A DNA stretch of 64,000 bases from Paracoccus sp. SCSIO 75233 (GCF_027912675.1 NZ_CP115757.1:2046001-2110000); one strand, 5' to 3'; positions 9,300-17,552 are shown, counted from the first letter of the stretch. Numbers and translations are program-made. The notes: a model not told the origin generated them from the sequence alone.

Positions 9300-10615
9300 G
9301 CCGAAAAATCTTCCTTGGCGCGGTTGGTATAGGCCGGGTAGCGGTCCTTGCGGCCCCGCCTGCCACCCTTGGCCTCAACCGGCGGGAACAGACCGAAATT
9401 CACATTCATCGGCTGAAAGGTCTTCGCTTCGGCCCCGCCGGTGATGTGGTGGATCAGCGCGCCCATTGCCGTGGTTCCGGGCGGGGGTGTCAGATCACGC
9501 CCCTGTGCCTCCGCCGCGGCCATGCGCCCGGCCAGCAGACCCATTGCAGCGCTTTCCACATAGCCCTCCACCCCCGTCACCTGCCCGGCAAAGCGCAGAT
9601 TGGGCCGCGTGCGCAGCCGCATCCGGTCATCCAGCAGCGTGGGCGAGTTCAGAAAGCTGTTGCGATGAATCCCGCCGAGCCGCGCGAAGCTGGCATTCTG
9701 CAAACCGGGAATCATGCGGAAAACTTCCGTCTGCGCGCCGTATTTCATCTTGGTCTGGAAGCCGACGATATTGTAAAGCGTCCCGAGCGCATTATCCCGC
9801 CGAAGCTGCACGACCGCATAGGGTTTTTCATCCGGCTTATGGGCATTGGTCAGCCCGACCGGCTTCATCGGGCCGTGACGCAGGGTTTCGCGGCCACGCT
9901 CCGACATGACCTCAATGGGCAGGCAGCCGTCGAAATAGCCTGCGGTTTCACCCTCATGAAACTCGGTCTTGTCAGCGGAGAGAAGCGCGTCGATGAACGC
10001 CTCATATTCGGCCTTGGTCATCGGGCAATTGATATAGGCGGTGCGTTCTTCCTCCGTCTCGCCCTTGTCATAGCGGGATTGCCGCCAAGCCACTCCCATG
10101 TCGATCGTGTCAGCATAGACGATTGGCGCGATGGCATCAAAGAAGGCGAGCGCATCCGCCCCGGTCTCCGCCCGGATCGCATCGCCCAGAGCCGCCGAGG
10201 TCAGCGGCCCGGTGGCGATGATCCAGCGTCCTTCTGCGGGCAGCGCGGTAATCTCTCCGGTCTCGACTGAGATCAGCGGTTCACCCCGCAGGGCGGCGGT
10301 GACATCGGCAGAAAATGCCTCGCGGTCCACGGCGAGCGCGCCGCCTGCGGGCAGCTTGTGCCGGTCGGCCATCGCCATAATGAGGCCGTTCGCCTGCCGC
10401 ATCTCCCAATGGAGTTGGCCCACGGCGTTGTTCTGATCGTCATCCGAGCGGAAGGAGTTCGAGCAGACCATTTCCGCGAAATCGCCGGTCTTGTGGGCGA
10501 AGGTTTCGACATGCGGGCGCATCTCGTGCAGCACGACGGGGACGCCCGCGCGGCTGATCTGCCACGCGGCCTCCGAACCGGCCAGACCGGCACCGATGAT
10601 ATGAACGGGTTCCAT
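9281..10615 (-). CDS. trmFO: Methylenetetrahydrofolate-tRNA-(uracil-54-C5)-methyltransferase (FAD-dependent)
   Basis: TrmFO makes ribothymidine-54 in the T-loop of tRNAs, using methylene-THF and FADH2. The 444 residues start with the dinucleotide-binding motif [15 protein letters not shown]. Family blocks such as [15 protein letters not shown] and [10 protein letters not shown] are present. The frame is open 14 codons upstream, but ATG 10615 gives the canonical [10 protein letters not shown] start. It is the first gene of a two-gene unit with gluQRS. This pair is bracketed by the direct repeats at 8286-8399 and 10721-10836. Confidence 0.95.
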   Translation of the reverse strand: MEPVHIIGAGLAGSEAAWQISRAGVPVVLHEMRPHVETFAHKTGDFAEMVCSNSFRSDDDQNNAVGQLHWEMRQANGLIMAMADRHKLPAGGALAVDREAFSADVTAALRGEPLISVETGEITALPAEGRWIIATGPLTSAALGDAIRAETGADALAFFDAIAPIVYADTIDMGVAWRQSRYDKGETEEERTAYINCPMTKAEYEAFIDALLSADKTEFHEGETAGYFDGCLPIEVMSERGRETLRHGPMKPVGLTNAHKPDEKPYAVVQLRRDNALGTLYNIVGFQTKMKYGAQTEVFRMIPGLQNASFARLGGIHRNSFLNSPTLLDDRMRLRTRPNLRFAGQVTGVEGYVESAAMGLLAGRMAAAEAQGRDLTPPPGTTAMGALIHHITGGAEAKTFQPMNVNFGLFPPVEAKGGRRGRKDRYPAYTNRAKEDFSAWLAGA

Positions 10616-10668
10616 GAGCGGGGAGCTAATGCTTGTTGCGGGGCGGTGCAAGATCACGCCTGCGCGTG

Positions 10669-10836
10669 ACCGCGGGCAGCGTCGGGCCGCCGGGTGGACG
10701 CGCTGCGGCAGCCGCGATGCGCTTTATCGTGCAATCCCGCTGAACGGGCGTTCGGCGTGGAGCGGCGCCAAAGCCTCCGCCCGAGGGGGCGGCCGGACGC
10801 TGCCCGGCGGGGCTGCGCCCCTTGATTCCGGGCGGG
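10669..10836 (+). repeat. Dispersed intergenic repeat, copy B
   Basis: This gene-free stretch upstream of trmFO (292 bp between trmFO and the heat-shock gene) carries the second copy of the element at 8251-8403, in the same orientation. It contains GCTTTATCGTGC at 10721, CCCGCTGAAC, GAGGGGGCGG, CCCGGCGGGG and the hairpin GGGGC-TGC-GCCCC, and ends in CCGGGCGGGGATATT. The trmFO promoter must lie in or beside it. Confidence 0.7.
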
Positions 10837-10854
10837 GATATTGCTCCGCCGGAA

Positions 10855-10887
10855 AGGCAAAAAGGCGCGGGAATTTCCCGCGCCTTT
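10855..10887 (-). terminator. Rho-independent terminator of the small heat-shock gene
   Basis: A 13-bp perfect inverted repeat (10861-10873 with 10875-10887, arm AAAGGCGCGGGAA) lies 20 bp after the hsp20 stop. On the minus strand it is followed by TTTTTGCC. Confidence 0.85.
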
Positions 10888-10907
10888 CATCAATCATCCA
10901 AGCCGGA

Positions 10908-11366
10908 TTACGAATCCAGCTTCTCGACCCGCGCGCTGTTTTCGACACGGTCGATGGCGATTCTGCGGGGTTTCAGGGATTCGGGGACTTCGCGGATCAG
11001 GTCGATGTGGAGCATGCCGTCCTGATGCGAGGCGCCCTCGACGCGGATATGTTCCGCCAAGGTGAACCGGCGCTCGAAGGCGCGGGTGGCGATGCCGCGA
11101 TGCAGGAAGGTGCGGTCCTCATCCTCTTCAGCTTTCTTTGCCGAGACGATGACAGCACCGTCACGCAGTTCGACATTCAGATCGTCTGCAGTGAAGCCGG
11201 CCACGGCGACGGAGATGCGGTAAGCATCATCGCCGGTTTTTTCAATGTTATAAGGGGGATAGGACTGGGTTGCGCTGTCGGCGGACAGGGCGCGGTCCAT
11301 AAGATCGGCCATGCGGTCAAAACCGACCGAGGCGCGGTAGAGGGGTGCGCGATCAAAGCTACGCAT
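10908..11366 (-). CDS. Small heat-shock protein, Hsp20/IbpA family
   Basis: This is an ATP-independent holdase that binds unfolding proteins under heat stress. The 152 residues show a short N-terminal arm (MRSFDRAPLYRASVGFDRM), an alpha-crystallin domain (about 38-130, including NIEKTGDDAYRISVAVAGF and DGMLHIDL) and a short tail. The I-x-I-like anchor (PRRIAIDRVE) is near the end. ATG 11366 is chosen over ATG 11375 because AAGGA at 11379-11375 is then 8 nt away. That Shine-Dalgarno is buried in a hairpin described separately. Upstream there is a sigma-32-like promoter. Confidence 0.94.
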   Translation of the reverse strand: MRSFDRAPLYRASVGFDRMADLMDRALSADSATQSYPPYNIEKTGDDAYRISVAVAGFTADDLNVELRDGAVIVSAKKAEEDEDRTFLHRGIATRAFERRFTLAEHIRVEGASHQDGMLHIDLIREVPESLKPRRIAIDRVENSARVEKLDS

Positions 11367-11371
11367 GTCAT

Positions 11372-11391
11372 ACATCCTTTCGAAGCGATGT
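11372..11391 (-). promoter_or_regulatory. ROSE-like RNA thermometer hairpin over the hsp20 ribosome binding site
   Basis: On the minus strand the leader reads ACATCGCTTCGAAAGGATGT. ACATC(G)CTT pairs with AAGGATGT around a CGA loop, leaving a single unpaired G opposite the Shine-Dalgarno AAGGA. The anti-SD contains UCGCU, which fits the U(U/C)GCU signature of ROSE elements, a known thermosensor class in front of rhizobial small heat-shock genes. Two further hairpins precede it (11403-11417 and 11424-11453), matching the multi-hairpin layout of ROSE leaders. The sequence supports the pairing directly. Melting with temperature is inferred. Confidence 0.8.
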
Positions 11392-11423
11392 CTATGTTAT
11401 GCCCCCGGAGACCCGGGCGGCGC

Positions 11424-11453
11424 GTGACAGGACCCGTTCTGGCGTCCCGTCAC
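11424..11453 (-). promoter_or_regulatory. 5'-leader hairpin of the hsp20 mRNA
   Basis: The inverted repeat GTGACGGGAC / GTCCTGTCAC (9 Watson-Crick pairs and one G-U) spans the predicted start of the transcript. A second stem, CCCGG-GTCT-CCGGG, lies at about 11403-11417. Together with the SD hairpin these form a three-stem leader. Confidence 0.55.
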
Positions 11454-11456
11454 AAG

Positions 11457-11485
11457 AATCTGGGAAGGATTTTTTCGGTTTCAAG
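11457..11485 (-). promoter_or_regulatory. Sigma-32 (RpoH)-like promoter of hsp20
   Basis: On the minus strand CTTGAAA (11485-11479) is followed after 14 bp by CCCAGATT (11464-11457). This is close to the heat-shock consensus CTTGAAA / CCCCATNT. It would start transcription near 11450, giving an ~85-nt leader that holds all three hairpins. Confidence 0.6.
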
Positions 11486-11504
11486 AGGGGGCCGGAAGCC
11501 CCCT
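11486..11504 (-). terminator. Hairpin between glcF and hsp20, possible glcF terminator
   Basis: AGGGGGC-CGGAA-GCCCCCT is a perfect 7-bp stem about 55 bp past the glcF stop. It has no T-run, so termination is uncertain. It abuts the hsp20 -35 box. Confidence 0.4.
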
Positions 11505-11510
11505 GCAATC

Positions 11511-11554
11511 TGTATGCACACCGTATCTCAGGCGTATGCAGAGCGTATCTCGTG
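11511..11554. repeat. Two tandem 22-bp direct repeats
   Basis: 11511-11532 and 11533-11554 are identical at 17 of 22 positions (shared core GTATGCA-A-CGTATCTC). They lie between the glcF stop and the hsp20 promoter. The 22-bp period is about two helical turns. No function is evident. Confidence 0.6.
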
Positions 11555-11557
11555 CCG

Positions 11558-12859
11558 TCAGTTAATCGAAACCGCCGGAGGCTTCGGCCCGCCTGTCGCC
11601 CAGTCGAGCAATTCGACCGTGTGAACCACCGGCGTATCCGTGCCGGAACTGATCTGGACCATGCAGCCGATATTGCCCGCCGCGATGATCTGCGGCGCGG
11701 TTGCCGACAGCGTGGCGAGCTTGCGGCGTTTCAACTCGCCGGAAAGCTCCGGTTGCAGCATGTTATACGTCCCCGCCGAGCCGCAGCAGAGATGCGGGTT
11801 TTCGGGTTCCACCACCTCGAACCCGGCCTTGCGCAGAAGGCCTTGCGGCGCGGCCTTGATCTGCTGGCCATGTTGCAGCGAGCAGGCCGAGTGGTAAGCG
11901 ACGCGGGCCGGTTGCCCCTGTCCCTGTCCCCGCCCCTCGGGCAGGCCATTCGCGGCGAAGAATTCGGTCACGTCTTTTGCCAGAGCGGCGATGCGGATCG
12001 CGTCGGGTTCGATCTGATCCCCCGCAAAAAGATGTCCATAATCCTTGATCGTGGTGCCGCAGCCGGAGGTGTTGATGATGACCGCATCAAGCGGTTCCTC
12101 CCGATCCGCCGCGATCAGCGAGGCGATGGCGGCGCGGGCGGAGGCACGGCCATCATCCTCGCGGCCCATATGGAGCGTCATCGCGCCGCAGCAGCCGAAA
12201 TCCTTCGGAATCACCACCTCACACCCGGCCCGGCGCAAGAGGCGGATGGTGGCGTCGTTGATGTCGGTGTTCAATGACCGCTGCGCGCAACCGATCATCA
12301 GCGCGACGCGGGCGCGTTTTTCAGTCGTCGGCGCGAAAACCTGCGCATCGTCATTCGGGCTGCGCTTCGGCAGAGACGGCGGGGCCATGTCCAGCATCGC
12401 CCGCAGCCGCGCATCGGGCATCAGGCGGCGGAAGGGCCGCGCCAGCTTTGCACCCATCATGGCCAGCCGGAACCGGCGCTGATAGGGCAGCACGCTCGCC
12501 AGCATCCAGCGCAGCGCCCGGTCGCGCCAGGGGCGGCGATAGGTGTCTTCGATATGTTTCTTGCCGACCTCGAGCAGATGGGCGTAATGCACGCCTGACG
12601 GGCAGGTCGTCATGCAGGCGAGGCAGCCCAGACAGCGGTCGATATGGGTGACGGTTTTCTCATCTGCCGGACGGCCCGATTCCAGCATGTCCTTCATCAG
12701 GTAGATACGGCCACGAGGGCTGTCGAGTTCGTCGCCCCGGATGAGGAATGTCGGGCAAGTCGCTGTGCAGAAACCGCAATGCACGCAGGCGCGCAGGATC
12801 TTGTTGGCCTCGGCAAGCCCCGGATCCTGCAATTGCTCGGCGGTGAACTCGGTTTTCAT
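11558..12859 (-). CDS. glcF: Glycolate oxidase iron-sulfur subunit
   Basis: GlcF passes electrons from the flavin subunits to the membrane quinone pool when glycolate is oxidised to glyoxylate. The 433 residues carry two 4Fe-4S motifs near the N-terminus (CVHCGFCTATCP and CLGCLACMTTCP). Two C-terminal CCG domains follow (GCCGAMTLH and CCGSAGTYN), as in heterodisulfide-reductase-like subunits. ATG 12859 overlaps the glcE stop by 4 nt, so translation is coupled. It is the last gene of the glcD-glcE-glcF unit. Confidence 0.95.
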   Translation of the reverse strand: MKTEFTAEQLQDPGLAEANKILRACVHCGFCTATCPTFLIRGDELDSPRGRIYLMKDMLESGRPADEKTVTHIDRCLGCLACMTTCPSGVHYAHLLEVGKKHIEDTYRRPWRDRALRWMLASVLPYQRRFRLAMMGAKLARPFRRLMPDARLRAMLDMAPPSLPKRSPNDDAQVFAPTTEKRARVALMIGCAQRSLNTDINDATIRLLRRAGCEVVIPKDFGCCGAMTLHMGREDDGRASARAAIASLIAADREEPLDAVIINTSGCGTTIKDYGHLFAGDQIEPDAIRIAALAKDVTEFFAANGLPEGRGQGQGQPARVAYHSACSLQHGQQIKAAPQGLLRKAGFEVVEPENPHLCCGSAGTYNMLQPELSGELKRRKLATLSATAPQIIAAGNIGCMVQISSGTDTPVVHTVELLDWATGGPKPPAVSIN

Positions 12860-13896
12860 GCCGCCCCCTCAAGCAGCAGACCGCGCGGGTCGAAGCTGGC
12901 GCGTATCCCGGCGTTGAGCCGCGCGATGACCGGATCGGTTTCGGGCAGCGACATCGCTGCGCCACGTTCGCAATCGGCGCGCGCGCCTTGCGGCAGGTCG
13001 GGACGCCAGTCTTGCGGGGCCTCGGCCCGGATCAATGCGCCGCCCCAATCGACGATATGCGGATCGGGAAGCTGCGCGAGCAGCGGTTCGGCCTGCGAGG
13101 GGCGCAGCACGATGCGCCAAAGCGCGGCCTCCCCTGTCTGTCCGTAATCGCGCAGCGTGGCGAAATCGGCATCGCCCTCGACCGTTTCAATCGCGGCTTG
13201 CGGACCGAGTGCCTCGCGCAGGCGACCGGCGCGGTATTCGACGGAACCCGCCAGCCCTTCCAGCCGCAGGATCACCGTGCCATTCGTCAGCCTGCCCGCC
13301 CCGGTCACGTCGAACGGGCCGGTCAGCGCCGTGGTCATGGCGGCGATTGCGCCCGCATCATCCAGCCCTGTCAGCCGCAGCGTGGCGCGGACCGGGGGGA
13401 CCGGCGCGGTTTTCAGGGCAACTTCCGTGATCGCGCCGAGCGTGCCGCGCGCGCCCGCCGACAGCTTCACCAGATCATAGCCGGTGACGTTCTTCATCAC
13501 CCGCCCGCCATTGCGGATGATCTCACCTTCGCCTGTCACCATGCGGATGCCCAGCATCGCATCGCGGCAGGCCCCGGCAGAGACCCGGCGCGGGCCGGAG
13601 GCATTTGCCGCCACCACGCCGCCGATGGTCGAGCCGTCGCGCGGGTCGGGTTCAAAGGCCAGCATCTGATTTTCCGCCGCAAGCGCCGCCTGCACCTCCG
13701 CCAGAGGCGTACCGGCGCGGACGACAACCGTCAGCGCCTCCGGCTCATAAAGCGTGATGCCGGTGAGGGCGCGCAGGTCGATGCGGTTGCCCTGCCCTTC
13801 GCCGGGCCGCAGCCGGGTGGCCCCGCCGGTGATCGAGACCGGGCTGGTGGCGGCGCGGATCAGGGCCGCGAGTTCCTTTTCGGTTTCAGGCCGCAT
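12856..13896 (-). CDS. glcE: Glycolate oxidase FAD-binding subunit GlcE
   Basis: GlcE is the second flavin-type subunit of glycolate oxidase. The 346 residues hold a PCMH-type FAD-binding domain, with the motif DPRDGSTIGGVVAANASGPRR at about residues 82-102 and VMKNVTGYDLVKL at about 132-144. The C-terminal cap is shorter than in GlcD. Its start overlaps the glcD stop by 11 bp and its stop overlaps glcF by 4 bp, a tight coupled operon. Confidence 0.94.
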   Translation of the reverse strand: MRPETEKELAALIRAATSPVSITGGATRLRPGEGQGNRIDLRALTGITLYEPEALTVVVRAGTPLAEVQAALAAENQMLAFEPDPRDGSTIGGVVAANASGPRRVSAGACRDAMLGIRMVTGEGEIIRNGGRVMKNVTGYDLVKLSAGARGTLGAITEVALKTAPVPPVRATLRLTGLDDAGAIAAMTTALTGPFDVTGAGRLTNGTVILRLEGLAGSVEYRAGRLREALGPQAAIETVEGDADFATLRDYGQTGEAALWRIVLRPSQAEPLLAQLPDPHIVDWGGALIRAEAPQDWRPDLPQGARADCERGAAMSLPETDPVIARLNAGIRASFDPRGLLLEGAA

Positions 13897-15340
13897 CCTG
13901 CCCCCCTTGTCCGCGACGCGCGGCGCTGACGGTCAGGGGAAAGACCTTGGCGGGGTTGAGCAGCCATTGCGGGTCGAACACGTCCTTGACGCGCATCTGC
14001 GCCTCCAGATCCGCCGGGGTGTATTGCGCGGTCATCAACTCGCGTTTCTCCACGCCCACGCCGTGTTCGCCGGTCAGGCAGCCGCCGACCTCCACGCAGA
14101 GCCGGAGGATATCGGCGCCCAGATCCTCGCAGCGCTCCAGATCGCCGGGGGCGTTCGCGTCATAAAGGATCAGCGGGTGCATATTGCCGTCGCCTGCGTG
14201 GAAGACATTGGCGACGCGCAGCCCGGCCTTGGCCGATAATTCGCCGATCCGGTTCAGCACATGGGGAAGCTGGCTGACCGGGATGGTGCCGTCGAGGCAC
14301 ATATAGTCGCTGATGACGCCCATTGCGCCGAAGGCGGATTTGCGGCCCAGCCAGATGCGGCGCGATTCGTCCTCTGACCCCGATTCGCGGAATTCGAGCG
14401 GCGCGAAACCTTGGGCAATGTCGCGGATCAGGCGGAGTTGTTCGTCGATTTCGGGGGCGGAGCCTTCGACCTCCACGATCAGCAGCGCCTCGCAATCGGG
14501 GTAGCCCGCGCCGCAGAAATCCTCGGTCGCGGCGATGCAGGGGCGGTCCATATATTCGATGGCGACGGGCAGGATGCCGGAGCGGATGATGGCGGCAACG
14601 CAGGCCCCGGCGGTCTCCGCACTGTCGAAGGCGATGAGGACGGGGCGTGCGCCTTCGGGGGTGGGGAGGATGCGCAGCGTGGCTTCGGTGACGATGCCGA
14701 GCTGGCCCTCGGAGCCGCAGATGACGCCGAGCAGGTCGAGCCCCGCACCTTCGCCCATGGGACCGCCGAGCTCGACGACGGCGCCGTCCATCAGCACCAC
14801 GGTCGCGCCGAGCAGGTTGTTGGTGGTGACGCCGTATTTCAGGCAATGCGCGCCGCCGGAATTCATGGCGATATTGCCGCCGATGGCGCAGGCGAGTTGG
14901 CTGGACGGGTCGGGGGCGTAGAAGAAGCCCTGCCCTGCAACCGCGCCGGTGACGGCGAGATTGGTGCGCCCGGTCTGGACGCGGATCAGCCGGTCCTGCG
15001 GGTTGATCTCCAGCACATCGGTCATGCGGGCCAGTCCGATGACAACCGCATCCGCCGTGGGCATGGAGCCGCCTGCGAGGCTGGTGCCCGCGCCGCGCGG
15101 CACGACCGGCACCCGCTCATCATGGCAGATACGCAGCACCGCCGCGACCTCCGCCGTGGTGGAGGGCAGCACGACGGCCAGAGGCGGGCAGCGATAGGCG
15201 GAAAGCGCGTCGCATTCATAGGCGCGCGTTTCCGCCGGATCGGTGATGACCGCTGCCGGGTCCGCCAATGCATCGGTCAGCCGTGCCGCAATCTGGTCGC
15301 GGCGCGAGATGACCGACATATCGGGGGCCGGCATCTCCAT
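13886..15340 (-). CDS. glcD: Glycolate oxidase subunit GlcD (FAD-linked)
   Basis: GlcD is the catalytic FAD subunit that oxidises glycolate to glyoxylate, handling 2-phosphoglycolate-derived carbon. The 484 residues contain a PCMH FAD-binding domain (VPRGAGTSLAGGSMPTADA, then SSQLACAIGGNIAMNSGGAH) and a C-terminal FAD-oxidase domain ending with TGEHGVGVEKRELM. A longer open frame reaches 15469, but that part overlaps the DUF465 gene. ATG 15340 begins one base after the DUF465 stop, with AAGG 6 nt upstream. No glcC-type regulator, glcB or lctP is adjacent. Confidence 0.95.
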   Translation of the reverse strand: MEMPAPDMSVISRRDQIAARLTDALADPAAVITDPAETRAYECDALSAYRCPPLAVVLPSTTAEVAAVLRICHDERVPVVPRGAGTSLAGGSMPTADAVVIGLARMTDVLEINPQDRLIRVQTGRTNLAVTGAVAGQGFFYAPDPSSQLACAIGGNIAMNSGGAHCLKYGVTTNNLLGATVVLMDGAVVELGGPMGEGAGLDLLGVICGSEGQLGIVTEATLRILPTPEGARPVLIAFDSAETAGACVAAIIRSGILPVAIEYMDRPCIAATEDFCGAGYPDCEALLIVEVEGSAPEIDEQLRLIRDIAQGFAPLEFRESGSEDESRRIWLGRKSAFGAMGVISDYMCLDGTIPVSQLPHVLNRIGELSAKAGLRVANVFHAGDGNMHPLILYDANAPGDLERCEDLGADILRLCVEVGGCLTGEHGVGVEKRELMTAQYTPADLEAQMRVKDVFDPQWLLNPAKVFPLTVSAARRGQGGQDAA

Positions 15341-15341
15341 A

Positions 15342-15584
15342 TCAGGCCTTCGCGGCGTTGATGAGCCGGGCGATCTCGTCCTTGAGATGCGCGCGTTTGC
15401 GGCGCAGCTCGGTCTCATGTTCTTCCGACGTCGGCTTGACGTGGGTTTCCGCCGCCGCGACTTCGTCATTCACCTCGTCATATTCGTCCAGCAGGCGGGC
15501 GAAATGATTATCCGAGGTTTTCAGATCGTGGATGGTCTGGGCGTCGTTCGGGAATTCTTCGTGGATGGCGTGTGAAGCGGCCAT
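15342..15584 (-). CDS. DUF465 (YdcH-like) small coiled-coil protein
   Basis: This 80-residue protein is charged and helix-rich. The DUF465 hallmark appears as DNHFARLLDEYDEVNDEV, and the C-terminus is LRRKRAHLKDEIARLINAA. Its function is unknown. ATG 15584 has GGAGG 5-6 nt upstream; the ATGs further upstream lack a site. Its stop is separated from the glcD start by one base, so it leads the glcDEF transcript and its translation is probably coupled to glcD. Confidence 0.85.
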   Translation of the reverse strand: MAASHAIHEEFPNDAQTIHDLKTSDNHFARLLDEYDEVNDEVAAAETHVKPTSEEHETELRRKRAHLKDEIARLINAAKA

Positions 15585-15669
15585 GTGATCCTCCATTGCA
15601 ATCGGCAATATAGTTAGTCCCGCAGTCTTCGGCTGGCAACTGCATCAGACTGAGATTATCAATGGAGCC

Positions 15670-16383
15670 ATGTCGATACCTGCCCATCTCTGGATTCTGA
15701 CCCCTGTCGATATAGCCGCGCTGAGCTGGCTGATCGTCGCGTGGCTGGGGATCGGGTATCTTGTGCAGCATCCACCGGCCGGCCGGCCTTCGGTCAGCGT
15801 TCTCATGGTGAATTACCGCCACGAGTGGATGCGCCAGTTCATCACCCGCGAACCAAGGATCTTCGACAGCGCGATCCTGTCGACGCTGCGCGAAGGCACG
15901 ACATTCTTCGCCTCCGCCTGCATGATCGCCATTGGCGGCGGCATGGCGCTTGTCGGCAACCCGGAGCGGCTGCGGCAGGTCGCCGGAGAGCTGGAGCTTG
16001 GCGAAGGTCCGACCGTGCTGTGGCAGGTCAAGGTCATCACGGCGCTGTTTTTCGTGGCGAACGCATTGCTGAAATTCATCTGGTCGCACCGGCTGTTCGG
16101 GTATTGCGCGATCATGATGGCCTCCGTCCCAAATGACGCGGACGATCCGCTGGCGAAATCGCGCGCGCATCAGGCGGCGGAAATCAATGTCTCCGCCGCC
16201 AAGAGCTACAATATCGGGCTGCGCAATATCTATTTCGCTCTCGCCGCGCTTGGCTGGCTGATCGGGCCGCTTGGGCTGGTCTTCGCAACGACTGTCGTGC
16301 TGGCGCTGACATGGCGGCGCGAATTCGCCTCTCACTCCCGCCGCGTGATCCTGCGCGATCTGCCGGAGATCGGGCCGGTCTGA
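15670..16383 (+). CDS. DUF599 family membrane protein
   Basis: This 237-residue protein has about four transmembrane segments: around residues 14-33 (VDIAALSWLIVAWLGIGYLV), 78-96, 115-133 and 200-222. The conserved soluble loop runs NYRHEWMRQFITREPRIFDSAI, a pattern typical of DUF599. Its function is unknown. It is the first gene of a trio: its stop TGA shares its last base with the ATG of the hydrolase gene (TGATG), which in turn overlaps the P450 gene by 4 nt. That spacing implies co-translation and a shared job, possibly in membrane lipid chemistry. Confidence 0.85.
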   Translation: MSIPAHLWILTPVDIAALSWLIVAWLGIGYLVQHPPAGRPSVSVLMVNYRHEWMRQFITREPRIFDSAILSTLREGTTFFASACMIAIGGGMALVGNPERLRQVAGELELGEGPTVLWQVKVITALFFVANALLKFIWSHRLFGYCAIMMASVPNDADDPLAKSRAHQAAEINVSAAKSYNIGLRNIYFALAALGWLIGPLGLVFATTVVLALTWRREFASHSRRVILRDLPEIGPV

Positions 16384-17552
16384 TGCGCCGCCGGGTTCTC
16401 TACATCCCCGGATATGATCCGATTCCGCCGCGCCGTTATCGGGAGTTGTTCCGGCGCGAGGGCGCGGCGCAGGCGGACATCTCCGGCTACCACCTGAAAA
16501 CCGGCCCGCGGGCTGATCGGACCGGGTTCGGCTGGGGCGCGGTGACCGTCACCGATGGCCGACAGGCGGAAGCGGAATTCGAGGTTCTGGTCTGGTCCGA
16601 CATCGTCGCGGGCTCGATGGGGCAGTCGATTGCGGCAACCTATGCCCAGCTTGCCCGAACCGCATGGGCCTATATCGGATCGGGCGCGCTCTGGCGGCTG
16701 ATGCGGCTGAGGCGGGGCCCGGTGCTTGCGGCGCTCTATCCGATCATGGCGCTGCTGATCCAGGCGGTGATTGCCACGCTTGCCGGGTGGCTGGCAGGGT
16801 GGCTGATCGCGCTCATCGCGGGCTGGTGGCTGGGGGTACCGGTGGCGCTAGGCGTGTTCCTCCTTGGCCTGCGGCAATGGCGGAAGCTGGATGGCCGGAT
16901 CTTCGCCTATTACCTGATGCATGATTACGCCTTCACGGCACAGAATGGCGGGGCCTATCCGCCCGCGCTTGAAACCCGCATCCGGCAGTTTTCCGACCGG
17001 GTCAGCGAGGTGGCCGCCGGTGACTGGGACGAGGTGCTGGTGATCGGGCACAGCTCCGGCGCGTATATCGCGGTGTCGGTGCTGGCGGAACTGGCGCGGC
17101 AGGGACGGCTGGACGGAAAAATCTCGCTCCTCACGCTTGGTCATGTCGTGCCGATGGCGTCGTTTCTGCCTGCCGCCCGCGCGCTCCGCCGCGATCTTCA
17201 CGATCTGGCGGCGTCGGAGATATTCTGGCTGGATGTGACGGCACCGGGCGATGCGTGCAGCTTCGGGCTGTGCGATCCGGTGGCGGTGTCGCGCTGCGTG
17301 CCGGAGGGTGGCGGCGGTCCGCTGGTCATTTCTGCCGCATTTACAAAAACCCTGTCCGCCGGGAAACTGGCGGAATTGCGCGGACGTTGGTTTCGACTGC
17401 ATTTTCAGTATCTCTGCGCTTTCGACCGGCCCGGAAAATATGATTACTTCCAGATTACTTCAGGACCAATGACGCTTTCAGAACGCTTTCAGGACCGCGC
17501 CCATTCGCCGGGGCGGATCGCCGCACCCGTCAACCGCTGGGGCTATCCGTGA
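16383..17552 (+). CDS. Membrane-anchored alpha/beta hydrolase-like protein
   Basis: The 389 residues begin MRRRVLYIPGYDPIPPRRY. A hydrophobic block at about 112-163 holds two membrane passes. The nucleophile-elbow motif GHSSG follows at 222-226 (Ser224 as the candidate nucleophile), inside VLVIGHSSGAYIAVSVL. An HVVPMASFLP segment lies further on. Family assignment beyond 'alpha/beta hydrolase with internal TM hairpin' is not possible by eye, and the acid and histidine of the triad were not located with certainty. The frame is open upstream to 16311, but ATG 16383 is dictated by coupling to the DUF599 stop. It overlaps the P450 start by 4 nt (GTGA). Confidence 0.75.
   Translation: MRRRVLYIPGYDPIPPRRYRELFRREGAAQADISGYHLKTGPRADRTGFGWGAVTVTDGRQAEAEFEVLVWSDIVAGSMGQSIAATYAQLARTAWAYIGSGALWRLMRLRRGPVLAALYPIMALLIQAVIATLAGWLAGWLIALIAGWWLGVPVALGVFLLGLRQWRKLDGRIFAYYLMHDYAFTAQNGGAYPPALETRIRQFSDRVSEVAAGDWDEVLVIGHSSGAYIAVSVLAELARQGRLDGKISLLTLGHVVPMASFLPAARALRRDLHDLAASEIFWLDVTAPGDACSFGLCDPVAVSRCVPEGGGGPLVISAAFTKTLSAGKLAELRGRWFRLHFQYLCAFDRPGKYDYFQITSGPMTLSERFQDRAHSPGRIAAPVNRWGYP

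Noticed and set aside
11511..11554. CRISPR array
   Set aside because: Only two adjacent 22-bp units without spacers, and no cas genes in the window.
12988..13929. A long plus-strand frame of 313 codons opposite glcE
   Set aside because: Antisense shadow of glcE with low-complexity composition and no family resemblance; similar shadows oppose glcD, glgP, glgC, hrpB and parE.
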